From: Streptomyces klenkii
Lineage (GTDB): Bacteria; Actinomycetota; Actinomycetes; Streptomycetales; Streptomycetaceae
NCBI RefSeq assembly: GCF_003626645.1
Contig: NZ_RBAM01000007.1
Location: 186,001-250,000 of the forward strand
Direction of reading: 5' to 3'
DNA: 64,000 nt
The translations under genes were made by a program, and so were the position numbers. Shown piece by piece: positions 1 to 7,349 of this stretch (positions are counted from its first letter, which is position 1; each line of letters begins with the position of its first letter). The notes under the pieces are model-generated. The model was not told the origin of the DNA. It saw only the letters and a list, made by a program, of their open reading frames with translations, and did no database searches.

Positions 1-54
1 CGGCGGGGGAGGGCGGGGAGGCGGGGGACGGCGGGGACGGGGGCTGAGCCCGGC

Positions 55-69
55 GGGTGCTCCGCACCC
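55..69 (-). terminator. Short hairpin after the proline-rich membrane protein gene
   Basis: GGGTGC-TCC-GCACCC forms a perfect six-pair stem 14 bases past the stop of the minus-strand gene. A run of nine C follows on the plus strand (67-75). It may be a simple terminator, but no T-run is present. Confidence 0.35.
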
Positions 70-83
70 CCCCCCGCGAGGGC

Positions 84-1178
84 TTACGCCTGCTTCTTCG
101 CCCCCGGCGACGGTGTCGCCACCGATGCCGCCGCCTGGGCGTTCGCCCGGGCCATGATGCGGCGGAACGTGTAGCCCGCCACGTCGCGGCCCGCCTGGAG
201 GGCGTCCTTGTCGTCGTCGGGGACGGCCTTGCCGTTCGTGTACCCCGCGACCGTGAAGTACGCGTAGCGCCCCTCCGCATTGGCGGTGAGGCGGCAGGCC
301 GTGGCCCGGCAGAAGGACGGGCCGTCGCCCGCGAAGGACTCGATGTTGCCCGTGGACTGCTCCTTGGCCTTGTCCGCCGCGGCCTTCGTGTCGAAGACGG
401 CGACGCCGACCGTCACCGCGACCCCGTCCCGTACGTACGTGGCCCGCAGGACCTCGCGGCAGCCGTTGCCGGTGAGGACGGCGCCGAGGCCGCCCTGCGC
501 CGCCGAGGCGCAGTCGTTGTTGGTGGTCGTGGCCGTGCGGTCGTACTTGCGCTTGTCCAGGGACGGCTTGCTGTGCGGGAACAGCGTCTTCGTGCTCAGC
601 GGGGCCTTGTCCTTGTCCGCACTGGCTATGAAGTCCCGCGGATTGGGCGGGGGCGGCGGGGCGACCTGCGAGAACGACGGCTCGGGCGAGCCCGGGGAGC
701 TGGGGAGCTTCTGCGGCGAGGGCAGGCCGGCGGCCTTGCCGCTCTTGCCGGAGCCGACGACGAGGGCCGCCACGGTGCCGGCGACGGCGATCGTGGCCAG
801 CGCGCCGCCGCCGATCAGCAGCCACTTGCGGCGGCGGCCGCGGGAGGCGGTGGTGTCGGCGAGGGCGTCCCAGTCGGGGGTCTGCGAGGCGGCCTGGCCC
901 TGGCCCGGGACGGGCCCCCAGGGAGCCGGCTGCTGGGGCAGCGGCTGAGGCTGAGAGGGAGCCTGGGACGGGGCCTGGGGCTGCTGGGGAGCCTGCGGCA
1001 GCAGCACCGGCGGCGGACCGAACTGCCCGGCCGGCGGCATCGGCTGCCCGCCCGGCGCCGGAGCGGGCGCAGGAGCCGGAGCCGGACCCGGCGGCGGTCC
1101 CGAGGGCGGCCCCGGCGGCGGTCCCGGCTGCTGCGGATCACCCGGGGCCCCGTGCGGCCCTCCCTGCCCAAAGTTCAT
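84..1178 (-). CDS. Proline-rich single-pass membrane protein of unknown function
   Basis: About 364 residues. The first ~105 residues are extremely rich in Pro, Gln, Gly and Ala and look disordered. A basic RGRRRKW stretch precedes one membrane helix (roughly residues 118-142), and an exported domain of about 215 residues follows, with four cysteines that could pair as disulfides. The basic residues before the helix predict a cytoplasmic N-terminus and an extracellular C-terminus. I chose ATG 1178 (MNFGQGG) over an ATG three codons upstream; neither has a clear ribosome binding site. Divergent from the ABC-F gene. I recognise no enzyme motif; the layout resembles many actinobacterial cell-surface proteins. 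Confidence 0.7.
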   Translation of the reverse strand: MNFGQGGPHGAPGDPQQPGPPPGPPSGPPPGPAPAPAPAPAPGGQPMPPAGQFGPPPVLLPQAPQQPQAPSQAPSQPQPLPQQPAPWGPVPGQGQAASQTPDWDALADTTASRGRRRKWLLIGGGALATIAVAGTVAALVVGSGKSGKAAGLPSPQKLPSSPGSPEPSFSQVAPPPPPNPRDFIASADKDKAPLSTKTLFPHSKPSLDKRKYDRTATTTNNDCASAAQGGLGAVLTGNGCREVLRATYVRDGVAVTVGVAVFDTKAAADKAKEQSTGNIESFAGDGPSFCRATACRLTANAEGRYAYFTVAGYTNGKAVPDDDKDALQAGRDVAGYTFRRIMARANAQAAASVATPSPGAKKQA

Positions 1179-1215
1179 GGCGTGCATCGTAAACCGCGGA
1201 AACTGGTTGGTCGCC

Positions 1216-1231
1216 CCCTGTGGAAACAGGG
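1216..1231 (+). promoter_or_regulatory. Hairpin overlapping the ABC-F ribosome binding site
   Basis: CCCTGT-GGAA-ACAGGG is a perfect six-pair stem with a tetraloop. Its right arm runs into the GGGAGA that is the likely Shine-Dalgarno of the ABC-F gene starting at 1244. It could limit initiation, but it may also be chance in GC-rich DNA. Confidence 0.3.
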
Positions 1232-1243
1232 AGAATCCCGCCC

Positions 1244-2872
1244 ATGGGACATGTCGAAGCGGGCCACCTGGAGTACTACCTCCCCGACGGGAGGGTGCTC
1301 CTCGGCGATGTCTCCTTCCGCGTGGGCGAGGGGACCGCGGTCGCCCTCGTCGGCGCCAACGGCGCGGGCAAGACCACGCTGCTGCGCCTGATCGCGGGCG
1401 AGCTCCAGCCGCACGGCGGCGCGGTCTCGGTGAGCGGCGGGCTCGGCGTGATGCCGCAGTTCGTCGGCTCGGTCCGCGACGACCGTACGGTCCGTGACCT
1501 GCTGGTTTCCGTCGCCCAGCCCCGCATCCGCGAGGCCGCGAAGGCCGTCGACGAGGCCGAGACCGCGATCATGGAGCGGGACGACGAGGCCGCGCAGATG
1601 GCGTACGCGCAGGCGCTCTCCGACTGGGCCGAAGCCCGTGGCTACGAGGCCGAGACGGTGTGGGACATGTGCACCACGGCCGCGCTCGGCGTCCCGTACG
1701 AGAAGGCGCAGTGGCGCCGGGTGCGCACGCTCTCCGGCGGCGAGCAGAAGCGGCTGGTCCTGGAGTCCCTGCTGCGCGGCCCGGACGAGGTCCTGCTGCT
1801 GGACGAGCCGGACAACTACCTCGACGTCCCCGGCAAGCGCTGGCTGGAGGAGAAGCTGCGCGAGACGAAGAAGACGGTGCTCTTCGTCTCCCACGACCGC
1901 GAGCTGCTGGCCCGCTCCGCCGAGAAGATCATCAGCGTGGAGCCGGGCCCGGCGGGCAGCGACGTCTGGGTGCACGGCGGCGGCTTCGCCACGTACCACG
2001 AGGCGCGCAAGGAGCGGTTCGCCCGCTTCGAGGAGCTGCGGCGGCGCTGGGACGAGAAGCACGCCCAGCTGAAGAAGCTGGTGATCACGCTGCGGCAGGC
2101 GGCGGCGGTCAGCCACGAAATGGCCTCGCGCTACGCCGCGGCGCAGACCCGGCTGCGGAAGTTCGAGGAGGCGGGCCCGCCGCCGGAGCCGCCGCGCGAG
2201 CAGGACATCCGGATGCGGCTGCGCGGCGGGCGCACCGGCGTGCGGGCGGTGACCTGCGAGAAGCTGGAGCTCACGGGGCTCATGAAGCCCTTTGATCTTG
2301 AGGTCTTCTACGGCGAGCGGGTCGCGGTGCTGGGCTCGAACGGCTCGGGCAAGTCGCACTTCCTCCGCCTCCTGGCCGGGGACTCCGAAAATCCGGTGGC
2401 GCACACGGGCTCCTGGAAGCTGGGCGCGCGCGTCGTGCCGGGGCACTTCGCGCAGACGCACGCCCACCCGGAGCTGCTGGGCCGCACGCTCGTCGACATC
2501 CTGTGGACGGAGCACGCCAAGGACCGCGGCGGGGCGATGTCCGCCCTGCGGCGGTACGAGCTGGAGAAGCAGGGCGACCAGCCCTTCGAGAAGCTGTCGG
2601 GCGGGCAGCAGGCCCGCTTCCAGATCCTGCTGCTGGAGCTCGCGGGAACGACGGCCCTGCTGCTGGACGAGCCCACGGACAACCTGGACCTGGAGAGCGC
2701 GGAGGCCCTCCAGGAGGGGCTGGAGGCGTACGAGGGCACCGTGCTGTGTGTCACACACGACCGCTGGTTCGCCCGTACGTTCGATCGCTTCCTGGTCTTC
2801 GGTGCGGACGGCCGTGTCCGTGAGGTCCCGGAGCCCGTCTGGGATGAGGGGCGTGTGGCGCGGGCGCGGTGA
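1244..2872 (+). CDS. ABC-F family ATPase
   Basis: A protein of 542 residues with two ATP-binding cassettes and no membrane segments, the ABC-F arrangement. Cassette 1 has Walker A GANGAGKTT, signature LSGGEQKRL and Walker B LLLDEPDNYLD. Cassette 2 has GSNGSGKSH, LSGGQQARF and LLLDEPTDNLD. ABC-F proteins act on the ribosome as translation factors or by protecting it from antibiotics; which applies here cannot be told from sequence. ATG 1244 was preferred to GTG 1220 because GGGAGA lies about ten bases upstream. Monocistronic, divergent from the proline-rich protein gene. Confidence 0.9.
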   Translation: MGHVEAGHLEYYLPDGRVLLGDVSFRVGEGTAVALVGANGAGKTTLLRLIAGELQPHGGAVSVSGGLGVMPQFVGSVRDDRTVRDLLVSVAQPRIREAAKAVDEAETAIMERDDEAAQMAYAQALSDWAEARGYEAETVWDMCTTAALGVPYEKAQWRRVRTLSGGEQKRLVLESLLRGPDEVLLLDEPDNYLDVPGKRWLEEKLRETKKTVLFVSHDRELLARSAEKIISVEPGPAGSDVWVHGGGFATYHEARKERFARFEELRRRWDEKHAQLKKLVITLRQAAAVSHEMASRYAAAQTRLRKFEEAGPPPEPPREQDIRMRLRGGRTGVRAVTCEKLELTGLMKPFDLEVFYGERVAVLGSNGSGKSHFLRLLAGDSENPVAHTGSWKLGARVVPGHFAQTHAHPELLGRTLVDILWTEHAKDRGGAMSALRRYELEKQGDQPFEKLSGGQQARFQILLLELAGTTALLLDEPTDNLDLESAEALQEGLEAYEGTVLCVTHDRWFARTFDRFLVFGADGRVREVPEPVWDEGRVARAR

Positions 2873-2898
2873 CCGTGCGGGCGGCCGCCTGCGGCGGT

Positions 2899-2925
2899 GT
2901 CCTCGAACGCCGGACGGGCTGAATT
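2899..2925 (-). repeat. Copy of a dispersed 27-bp intergenic repeat
   Basis: Reverse-complement copy of the element also present at 23824-23850 and 47069-47094, with core GTCCGGCGTTYGAG. It lies between the ABC-F gene and the rplM promoter. Such short elements are common between Streptomyces genes. Confidence 0.6.
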
Positions 2926-2949
2926 GTCCGAGCGGTGAGACCATGTGTT

Positions 2950-2979
2950 TTGACCCCGCCGGTGGGCTCCCGGTACTCT
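2950..2979 (+). promoter_or_regulatory. Candidate housekeeping promoter for rplM-rpsI
   Basis: TTGACC (2950-2955) and TACTCT (2974-2979) are separated by 18 bp, a good match to the actinobacterial principal-sigma consensus. Transcription from here would leave a leader of about 175 nt before the rplM GTG, long enough for autoregulation by a ribosomal protein. Confidence 0.55.
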
Positions 2980-3159
2980 ACGAGTTCGTTATGCGTATTG
3001 GCTTGGTCGTTCTCACGCGAGGGGCCCTTACGCTTGCCCACCAGAGTGGCCGCCAGCGGCCCGCACCCGGGTTGCGTCCCCGGAGTGCGTCCCTCGCCGG
3101 CAGCCGCCTCAGGCGGGCCGTGTCAGGACCCACTCACTGAAGAAGCGAAGGCTACGACC

Positions 3160-3606
3160 GTGCGTACGTTCAGCCCCAAGCCCGGCGATGTCCAGCGCCA
3201 GTGGCACATCATCGACGCGCAGGACGTCGTCCTGGGCCGTCTGGCCTCTCAGGCCGCCAACCTCCTGCGTGGCAAGCACAAGCCCGTGTACGCCCCGCAC
3301 ATGGACATGGGTGACTTCGTCATCATCATCAACGCCGACAAGGTGCACCTGTCCGGCAACAAGAAGACCCAGAAGATGGCGTACCGCCACTCCGGCTTCC
3401 CGGGCGGTCTCCGCTCCGTGCGTTACGACGAGCTGCTCGACAAGAACCCCGAGAAGGCCGTCGAGAAGGCCATCAAGGGCATGGTTCCCAAGAACTCCCT
3501 CGGCCGTCAGATGCTCTCGAAGCTGAAGGTCTACTCGGGCCCCGTGCACCCGCACGCCGCCCAGAACCCGCAGCCGTTCGAGATCACCCAGGTCAAGCAG
3601 GGCTAG
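3160..3606 (+). CDS. rplM: 50S ribosomal protein L13
   Basis: 148 residues, the usual L13 length. The start VRTFSPKPGD and the core HIIDAQDVVLGRLAS are typical, as is the C-terminal YSGPVHPHAAQNPQ. L13 is an early-assembly protein of the large subunit that binds 23S rRNA. The GTG start has a purine-rich GAAGCGAAGG just upstream; the open frame extends further back but without L13-like sequence. First gene of the conserved rplM-rpsI operon, 43 bp before rpsI, behind a long leader. Confidence 0.97.
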   Translation: MRTFSPKPGDVQRQWHIIDAQDVVLGRLASQAANLLRGKHKPVYAPHMDMGDFVIIINADKVHLSGNKKTQKMAYRHSGFPGGLRSVRYDELLDKNPEKAVEKAIKGMVPKNSLGRQMLSKLKVYSGPVHPHAAQNPQPFEITQVKQG

Positions 3607-3649
3607 TCCCGGCCACCGCCGACCAGACAGAAAGTATCTGAGGAGAATC

Positions 3650-4165
3650 GTGGCTGAGACCACCGCCGAGACCCCCGTCATCGACGACGAGGCTGGCGTC
3701 GAGGAGTACACCACCGAGACCGAGGTCGTCGAGTCGGAGTACACCTCCGAGTCGCTCGCTTCCCGTTTCGGTGACCCGCAGCCGGCCGCCGGCCTGGGCC
3801 GTCGCAAGAACGCCATTGCCCGCGTCCGGATCGTTCCGGGCACCGGCAAGTGGAAGATCAACGGTCGCACCCTTGAGGACTACTTCCCCAACAAGGTGCA
3901 CCAGCAGGAAGTCAACGAGCCCTTCAAGGTGCTCGAGCTTGACGACCGCTACGACGTCATCGCCCGCATCGCGGGTGGCGGCGTTTCCGGCCAGGCCGGC
4001 GCCCTGCGCCTCGGCGTGGCCCGCGCGCTGAACGAGGCGGACGTGGACAACAACCGCGGCCCGCTGAAGAAGGCCGGCTTCCTGAGCCGCGACGACCGTG
4101 CGGTCGAGCGCAAGAAGGCCGGTCTGAAGAAGGCCCGCAAGGCCCCGCAGTACAGCAAGCGCTAA
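3650..4165 (+). CDS. rpsI: 30S ribosomal protein S9
   Basis: 171 residues. The S9 core begins near residue 48 (GLGRRKNAIARVRIVPGTG) and ends with the diagnostic basic tail KKARKAPQYSKR that reaches the ribosomal P site. An acidic Glu/Thr-rich N-terminal extension of about 45 residues precedes the core; such extensions are usual in actinobacterial S9. GTG start with GAGGAG seven bases upstream. Cotranscribed with rplM and ended by the hairpin at 4195-4226. Confidence 0.97.
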   Translation: MAETTAETPVIDDEAGVEEYTTETEVVESEYTSESLASRFGDPQPAAGLGRRKNAIARVRIVPGTGKWKINGRTLEDYFPNKVHQQEVNEPFKVLELDDRYDVIARIAGGGVSGQAGALRLGVARALNEADVDNNRGPLKKAGFLSRDDRAVERKKAGLKKARKAPQYSKR

Positions 4166-4194
4166 TCACGCGGCTTCGCTGCTTCTGCTCGAAC

Positions 4195-4226
4195 GCCCCG
4201 GCGGCACGCTCCGTGCCCGCCGGGGC
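4195..4226 (+). terminator. rplM-rpsI terminator
   Basis: GCCCCGGCGGCAC pairs with GTGCCCGCCGGGGC (one bulged C) around a five-base loop and is followed by TTT, 29 bases after the rpsI stop. It is the strongest intrinsic terminator near this operon. Confidence 0.85.
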
Positions 4227-4359
4227 TTTCGGCTATCGGGCACCCGGGACGTATCGGCGTATACCTGAAGTCAACGTTCCGGTTCCGGACCCGACACTTT
4301 TGTTTGCGGGGCCCGTTCACAGGCAGGCCCCGTATCCGCGCGTTTTTCGGAGGACACCA

Positions 4360-5718
4360 GTGGGACGACTCTTCGGTACGGACGGTGTGCGCGGCGTCGC
4401 CAACGCCGATCTCACGGCTGAGCTCGCGCTCGGCCTGTCGGTCGCCGCGGCGCACGTGCTCGCCGAGGCGGGCACCTTCGAGGGCCACCGCCCCGTGGCG
4501 GTCGTGGGCCGGGATCCGCGCGCTTCGGGCGAGTTCCTGGAGGCCGCCGTCGTGGCCGGCCTGGCCAGCGCCGGCGTCGACGTGCTGCGGGTGGGCGTCC
4601 TGCCCACGCCCGCCGTCGCCTACCTCACCGGCGCGCTCGGCGCCGACCTCGGCGTGATGCTCTCCGCGAGCCACAACGCCATGCCCGACAACGGCATCAA
4701 GTTCTTCGCCCGCGGCGGCCACAAGCTCGCCGACGAGCTGGAGGACCGCATCGAGCAGACCTACCGGGCGCACGCCTCCGGCGAGCCCTGGGACCGTCCC
4801 ACCGGTGCCGGCGTCGGCCGCGTCCGCGAGTACGACCAGGGCTTCGACAACTACGTCGCCCACCTCATCGGCGTCCTCCCCAACCGCATGGACGGCCTCA
4901 AGGTCGTCATCGACGGCGCCCACGGCGCCGCGGCCCGCGTCTCCCCGGAGGCCTTCGCCCGCGCCGGCGCCGAGGTCATCACCATCGGCACCGAGCCCGA
5001 CGGCCTCAACATCAACCACGAGTGCGGCTCCACGCACCTGGACAAGCTCCGGGCCGCCGTCGTCGAGCACGGCGCCGACCTGGGCGTGGCCCACGACGGC
5101 GACGCCGACCGCTGCCTCGCCGTGGACCACAAGGGCAACGAGGTCGACGGCGACCAGATCCTCGCCGTCCTGGCCCTCGCGATGCGCGAGGCGGGCTCGC
5201 TGCGCAAGAACACCGTCGTCGCGACCGTGATGTCCAACCTGGGCTTCAAGCTGGCCATGGAGCGCGAGGGCGTCGAGCTGATCCGGACGGCCGTCGGCGA
5301 CCGCTACGTCCTGGAGGAGATGAAGGCGCACGGCTTCGCCCTCGGCGGCGAGCAGTCCGGCCACGTCATCGTCCTCGACCACGCCACCACCGGCGACGGC
5401 ACGCTGACCGGCCTGATGCTGGCCGCCCGCGTCGCCGCCACGGGCCGCTCGCTGGCGGATCTGGCCGGCGTGATGGAGCGCCTGCCGCAGATCCTCATCA
5501 ACGTCCGCGACGTCGACAAGTCCCGGGTGAACTCCTCGGAGGAGCTCGCCTCGGCCGTCGCCGACGCCGAGCAGCAGCTGGGCTCCACGGGCCGCGTGCT
5601 GCTGCGCTCGTCCGGCACCGAGCCGCTCGTCCGGGTGATGGTGGAGGCCGCCGACATCGAGCAGGCGCGGACGGTCGCGCAGTGCCTCGCCGACGCGGTC
5701 AAGTCCGCGCTGGGCTAG
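4360..5718 (+). CDS. glmM: Phosphoglucosamine mutase
   Basis: Converts glucosamine-6-phosphate to glucosamine-1-phosphate for UDP-GlcNAc and peptidoglycan synthesis, in the cytoplasm. 452 residues, the normal length. It starts VGRLFGTDGVRGVAN, has the phosphoserine loop SASHN (catalytic Ser 104), the metal-binding DGDADRC near residue 245, and the phosphate-binding RSSGTEPLVRV near the C-terminus. The GTG start has CGGAGG just upstream. It lies between the ribosomal terminator and a bidirectional terminator shared with coaA. The other amino-sugar gene, glmS, is 1.6 kb downstream. Confidence 0.96.
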   Translation: MGRLFGTDGVRGVANADLTAELALGLSVAAAHVLAEAGTFEGHRPVAVVGRDPRASGEFLEAAVVAGLASAGVDVLRVGVLPTPAVAYLTGALGADLGVMLSASHNAMPDNGIKFFARGGHKLADELEDRIEQTYRAHASGEPWDRPTGAGVGRVREYDQGFDNYVAHLIGVLPNRMDGLKVVIDGAHGAAARVSPEAFARAGAEVITIGTEPDGLNINHECGSTHLDKLRAAVVEHGADLGVAHDGDADRCLAVDHKGNEVDGDQILAVLALAMREAGSLRKNTVVATVMSNLGFKLAMEREGVELIRTAVGDRYVLEEMKAHGFALGGEQSGHVIVLDHATTGDGTLTGLMLAARVAATGRSLADLAGVMERLPQILINVRDVDKSRVNSSEELASAVADAEQQLGSTGRVLLRSSGTEPLVRVMVEAADIEQARTVAQCLADAVKSALG

Positions 5719-5733
5719 CCTTTCCGGCTTCCC

Positions 5734-5775
5734 GTGGCCGTACGTACGAGCTTTGAGGCCCGTGCGTACGGCCAC
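5734..5775. terminator. Bidirectional terminator between glmM and coaA
   Basis: GTGGCCGTACG (5734-5744) is perfectly inverted at 5765-5775, with a 20-base loop. It sits between the convergent 3-prime ends of glmM and coaA. Confidence 0.75.
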
Positions 5776-5812
5776 GCGGCTTTCAGGGGCTCTCGGGGGC
5801 TCTCAAGGGCTG

Positions 5813-6805
5813 TCAGAGCTTGCGCAGCGACAGCCGCTGCACCTTGTGGTCCCGCCCCTTGCGCAGGATCAGGTTCGAGCGGCCGCGCGTGGGCGCCACG
5901 TTCTCCAGCAGGTTGGGCTTGTTGATGGTCCGCCAGTTGCGGCGCGCGTAGTCCAGGGCCTCCTCCTCGGAGACCTCGGTGTAGCGGCTGAAGTACGAGT
6001 CGGGGTCGGTGAAGGCCGTGGCGCGCAGCTTCTTGAACCGCTCGTAGTACCAGCCCTCGATGTCCTCCGCGCGCGCGTCCACGTACACGCTGAAGTCGAA
6101 GAAGTCGGCGAGCCCGACGCGCGTGCGGCCGTCCTTGCCGGGCAGGGCCGGCTGGAGGACGTTGAGGCCCTCGATGATGAGGATGTCGGGGCGGTGCACG
6201 GTCAGCCGCTCGCCGGGCACGATGTCGTAGATCAGGTGGGAGTAGACGGGGGCGGTGACCTCGTCCTTGCCCGCCTTCACGTCGGCGACGAAGCGGGTCA
6301 GGGCGCGCCGGTCGTACGACTCGGGGAAACCTTTCCGCGACATCAGGCCGCGGGCGTGCAGCTCGGCGTTGGGCAGCAGGAAGCCGTCGGTGGTGACCAG
6401 CTCGACGCGCGGGTGCTCGGGCCAGCGCGCGAGCAGCGCCTGGAGGAGGCGGGCGGTGGTCGACTTGCCGACCGCCACGCTGCCCGCGACCCCTATGACG
6501 AAGGGCGTGCCGGGCTGGGAGTGGGAGCCGTGCCCGCCGCCGACGTCGCCCAGGAAGGTGTTCAGCGTGGCGCGCAGCCCGCTGGTGGCCTCCACGTAGA
6601 GGTGCAGGAGCCGGGACAGCGGCAGGTAGACCTCGCGGACCTCGTCCAGGTCGACGACGTCTCCCAGGCCGCGCAGCCGCTCGACCTCCTCGGCGGTCAG
6701 CGGCAGCGGGGTGTCCTCGCGCAGGGCGCTCCACTCGGCGCGGGTCAGGTCCACATACGGGGACGAGTCGGCGCGGCGGCGCTGCTGCTCTGTGGTGGTC
6801 GGCAC
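5813..6805 (-). CDS. coaA: Type I pantothenate kinase
   Basis: Phosphorylates pantothenate, the first committed step of CoA synthesis. 330 residues, matching bacterial CoaA. P-loop GVAGSVAVGKST near residue 108, followed by family blocks VTTDGFLLPNAEL, KGFPESYD and IIEGLNVLQ. I placed the start at GTG 6805 (PTTTEQQRR); the frame stays open upstream but that part is low-complexity and unlike CoaA. Divergent from the small acidic protein gene at 7027, convergent with glmM. Confidence 0.95.
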   Translation of the reverse strand: MPTTTEQQRRRADSSPYVDLTRAEWSALREDTPLPLTAEEVERLRGLGDVVDLDEVREVYLPLSRLLHLYVEATSGLRATLNTFLGDVGGGHGSHSQPGTPFVIGVAGSVAVGKSTTARLLQALLARWPEHPRVELVTTDGFLLPNAELHARGLMSRKGFPESYDRRALTRFVADVKAGKDEVTAPVYSHLIYDIVPGERLTVHRPDILIIEGLNVLQPALPGKDGRTRVGLADFFDFSVYVDARAEDIEGWYYERFKKLRATAFTDPDSYFSRYTEVSEEEALDYARRNWRTINKPNLLENVAPTRGRSNLILRKGRDHKVQRLSLRKL

Positions 6806-7026
6806 GGCCCCATTGTGCGCGGCCGGGGCGCGGCGCTCACTTCCGGGTGGCGGGAGCGGGCGTTCTCGTGGGGTTTGCGCGCCTCGTACGGGCGGTAACC
6901 GGCCGGGCTCGGTGGGTGAACTTTCACCGATCTCTGTACCTACTGACCGGTCAGGCACTACGTTCCGCTCGCGGGCCGCACGCGCACCTGCCCCCCCCAC
7001 GCGGCCGCATCACGCTAGGGACGGCC

Positions 7027-7278
7027 GTGTTCGCTCTCCGAAACCACCCTCGCAGCCCCCGCCGGCGGCCGGTCTCCCGGTCTGCCGAGGCCGACCGGGA
7101 GGCCTTCGCCGCGCGCGTCTGCGCCGAGCTGGCCGACGATCTGCCCGAGGAGGACCTCACCCAGGACCTGGACGACTGCCTCGACCGCTACGAGCTCGGC
7201 AGCAAGCCGCGCTGCGAGGAGGTCGAGTACCTGGAGATGGTGCAGGACGCGATCGACAGGATCGAGCGGGGCTGCTGA
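7027..7278 (+). CDS. Small acidic protein of unknown function
   Basis: 83 residues from a GTG. The N-terminus is basic (HPRSPRRRPVSRS), then comes an acidic helical stretch with repeated Asp/Glu-Leu patterns (DDLPEEDLTQDLDDCLDRYE). Two Cys occur in the last 40 residues besides one near the middle. No family recognised. It lies 72 bp before glmS in the same direction and may share its transcript. Start choice is uncertain because the frame is open for 60 codons upstream. Confidence 0.55.
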   Translation: MFALRNHPRSPRRRPVSRSAEADREAFAARVCAELADDLPEEDLTQDLDDCLDRYELGSKPRCEEVEYLEMVQDAIDRIERGC

Positions 7279-7349
7279 TCCGCCGGAGGCGGTGGCGGTT
7301 GCGCCGTTGCCGCCACGCGCGGGGGCGCCCGGGCCGTAACCTGCTCCGC

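Noticed and set aside
57..1391. Long open frames opposite real genes, for example on the plus strand across the proline-rich protein
   Set aside because: Arg/Gly/Ala-rich shadows produced by high GC; the real genes lie on the other strand or in another frame.
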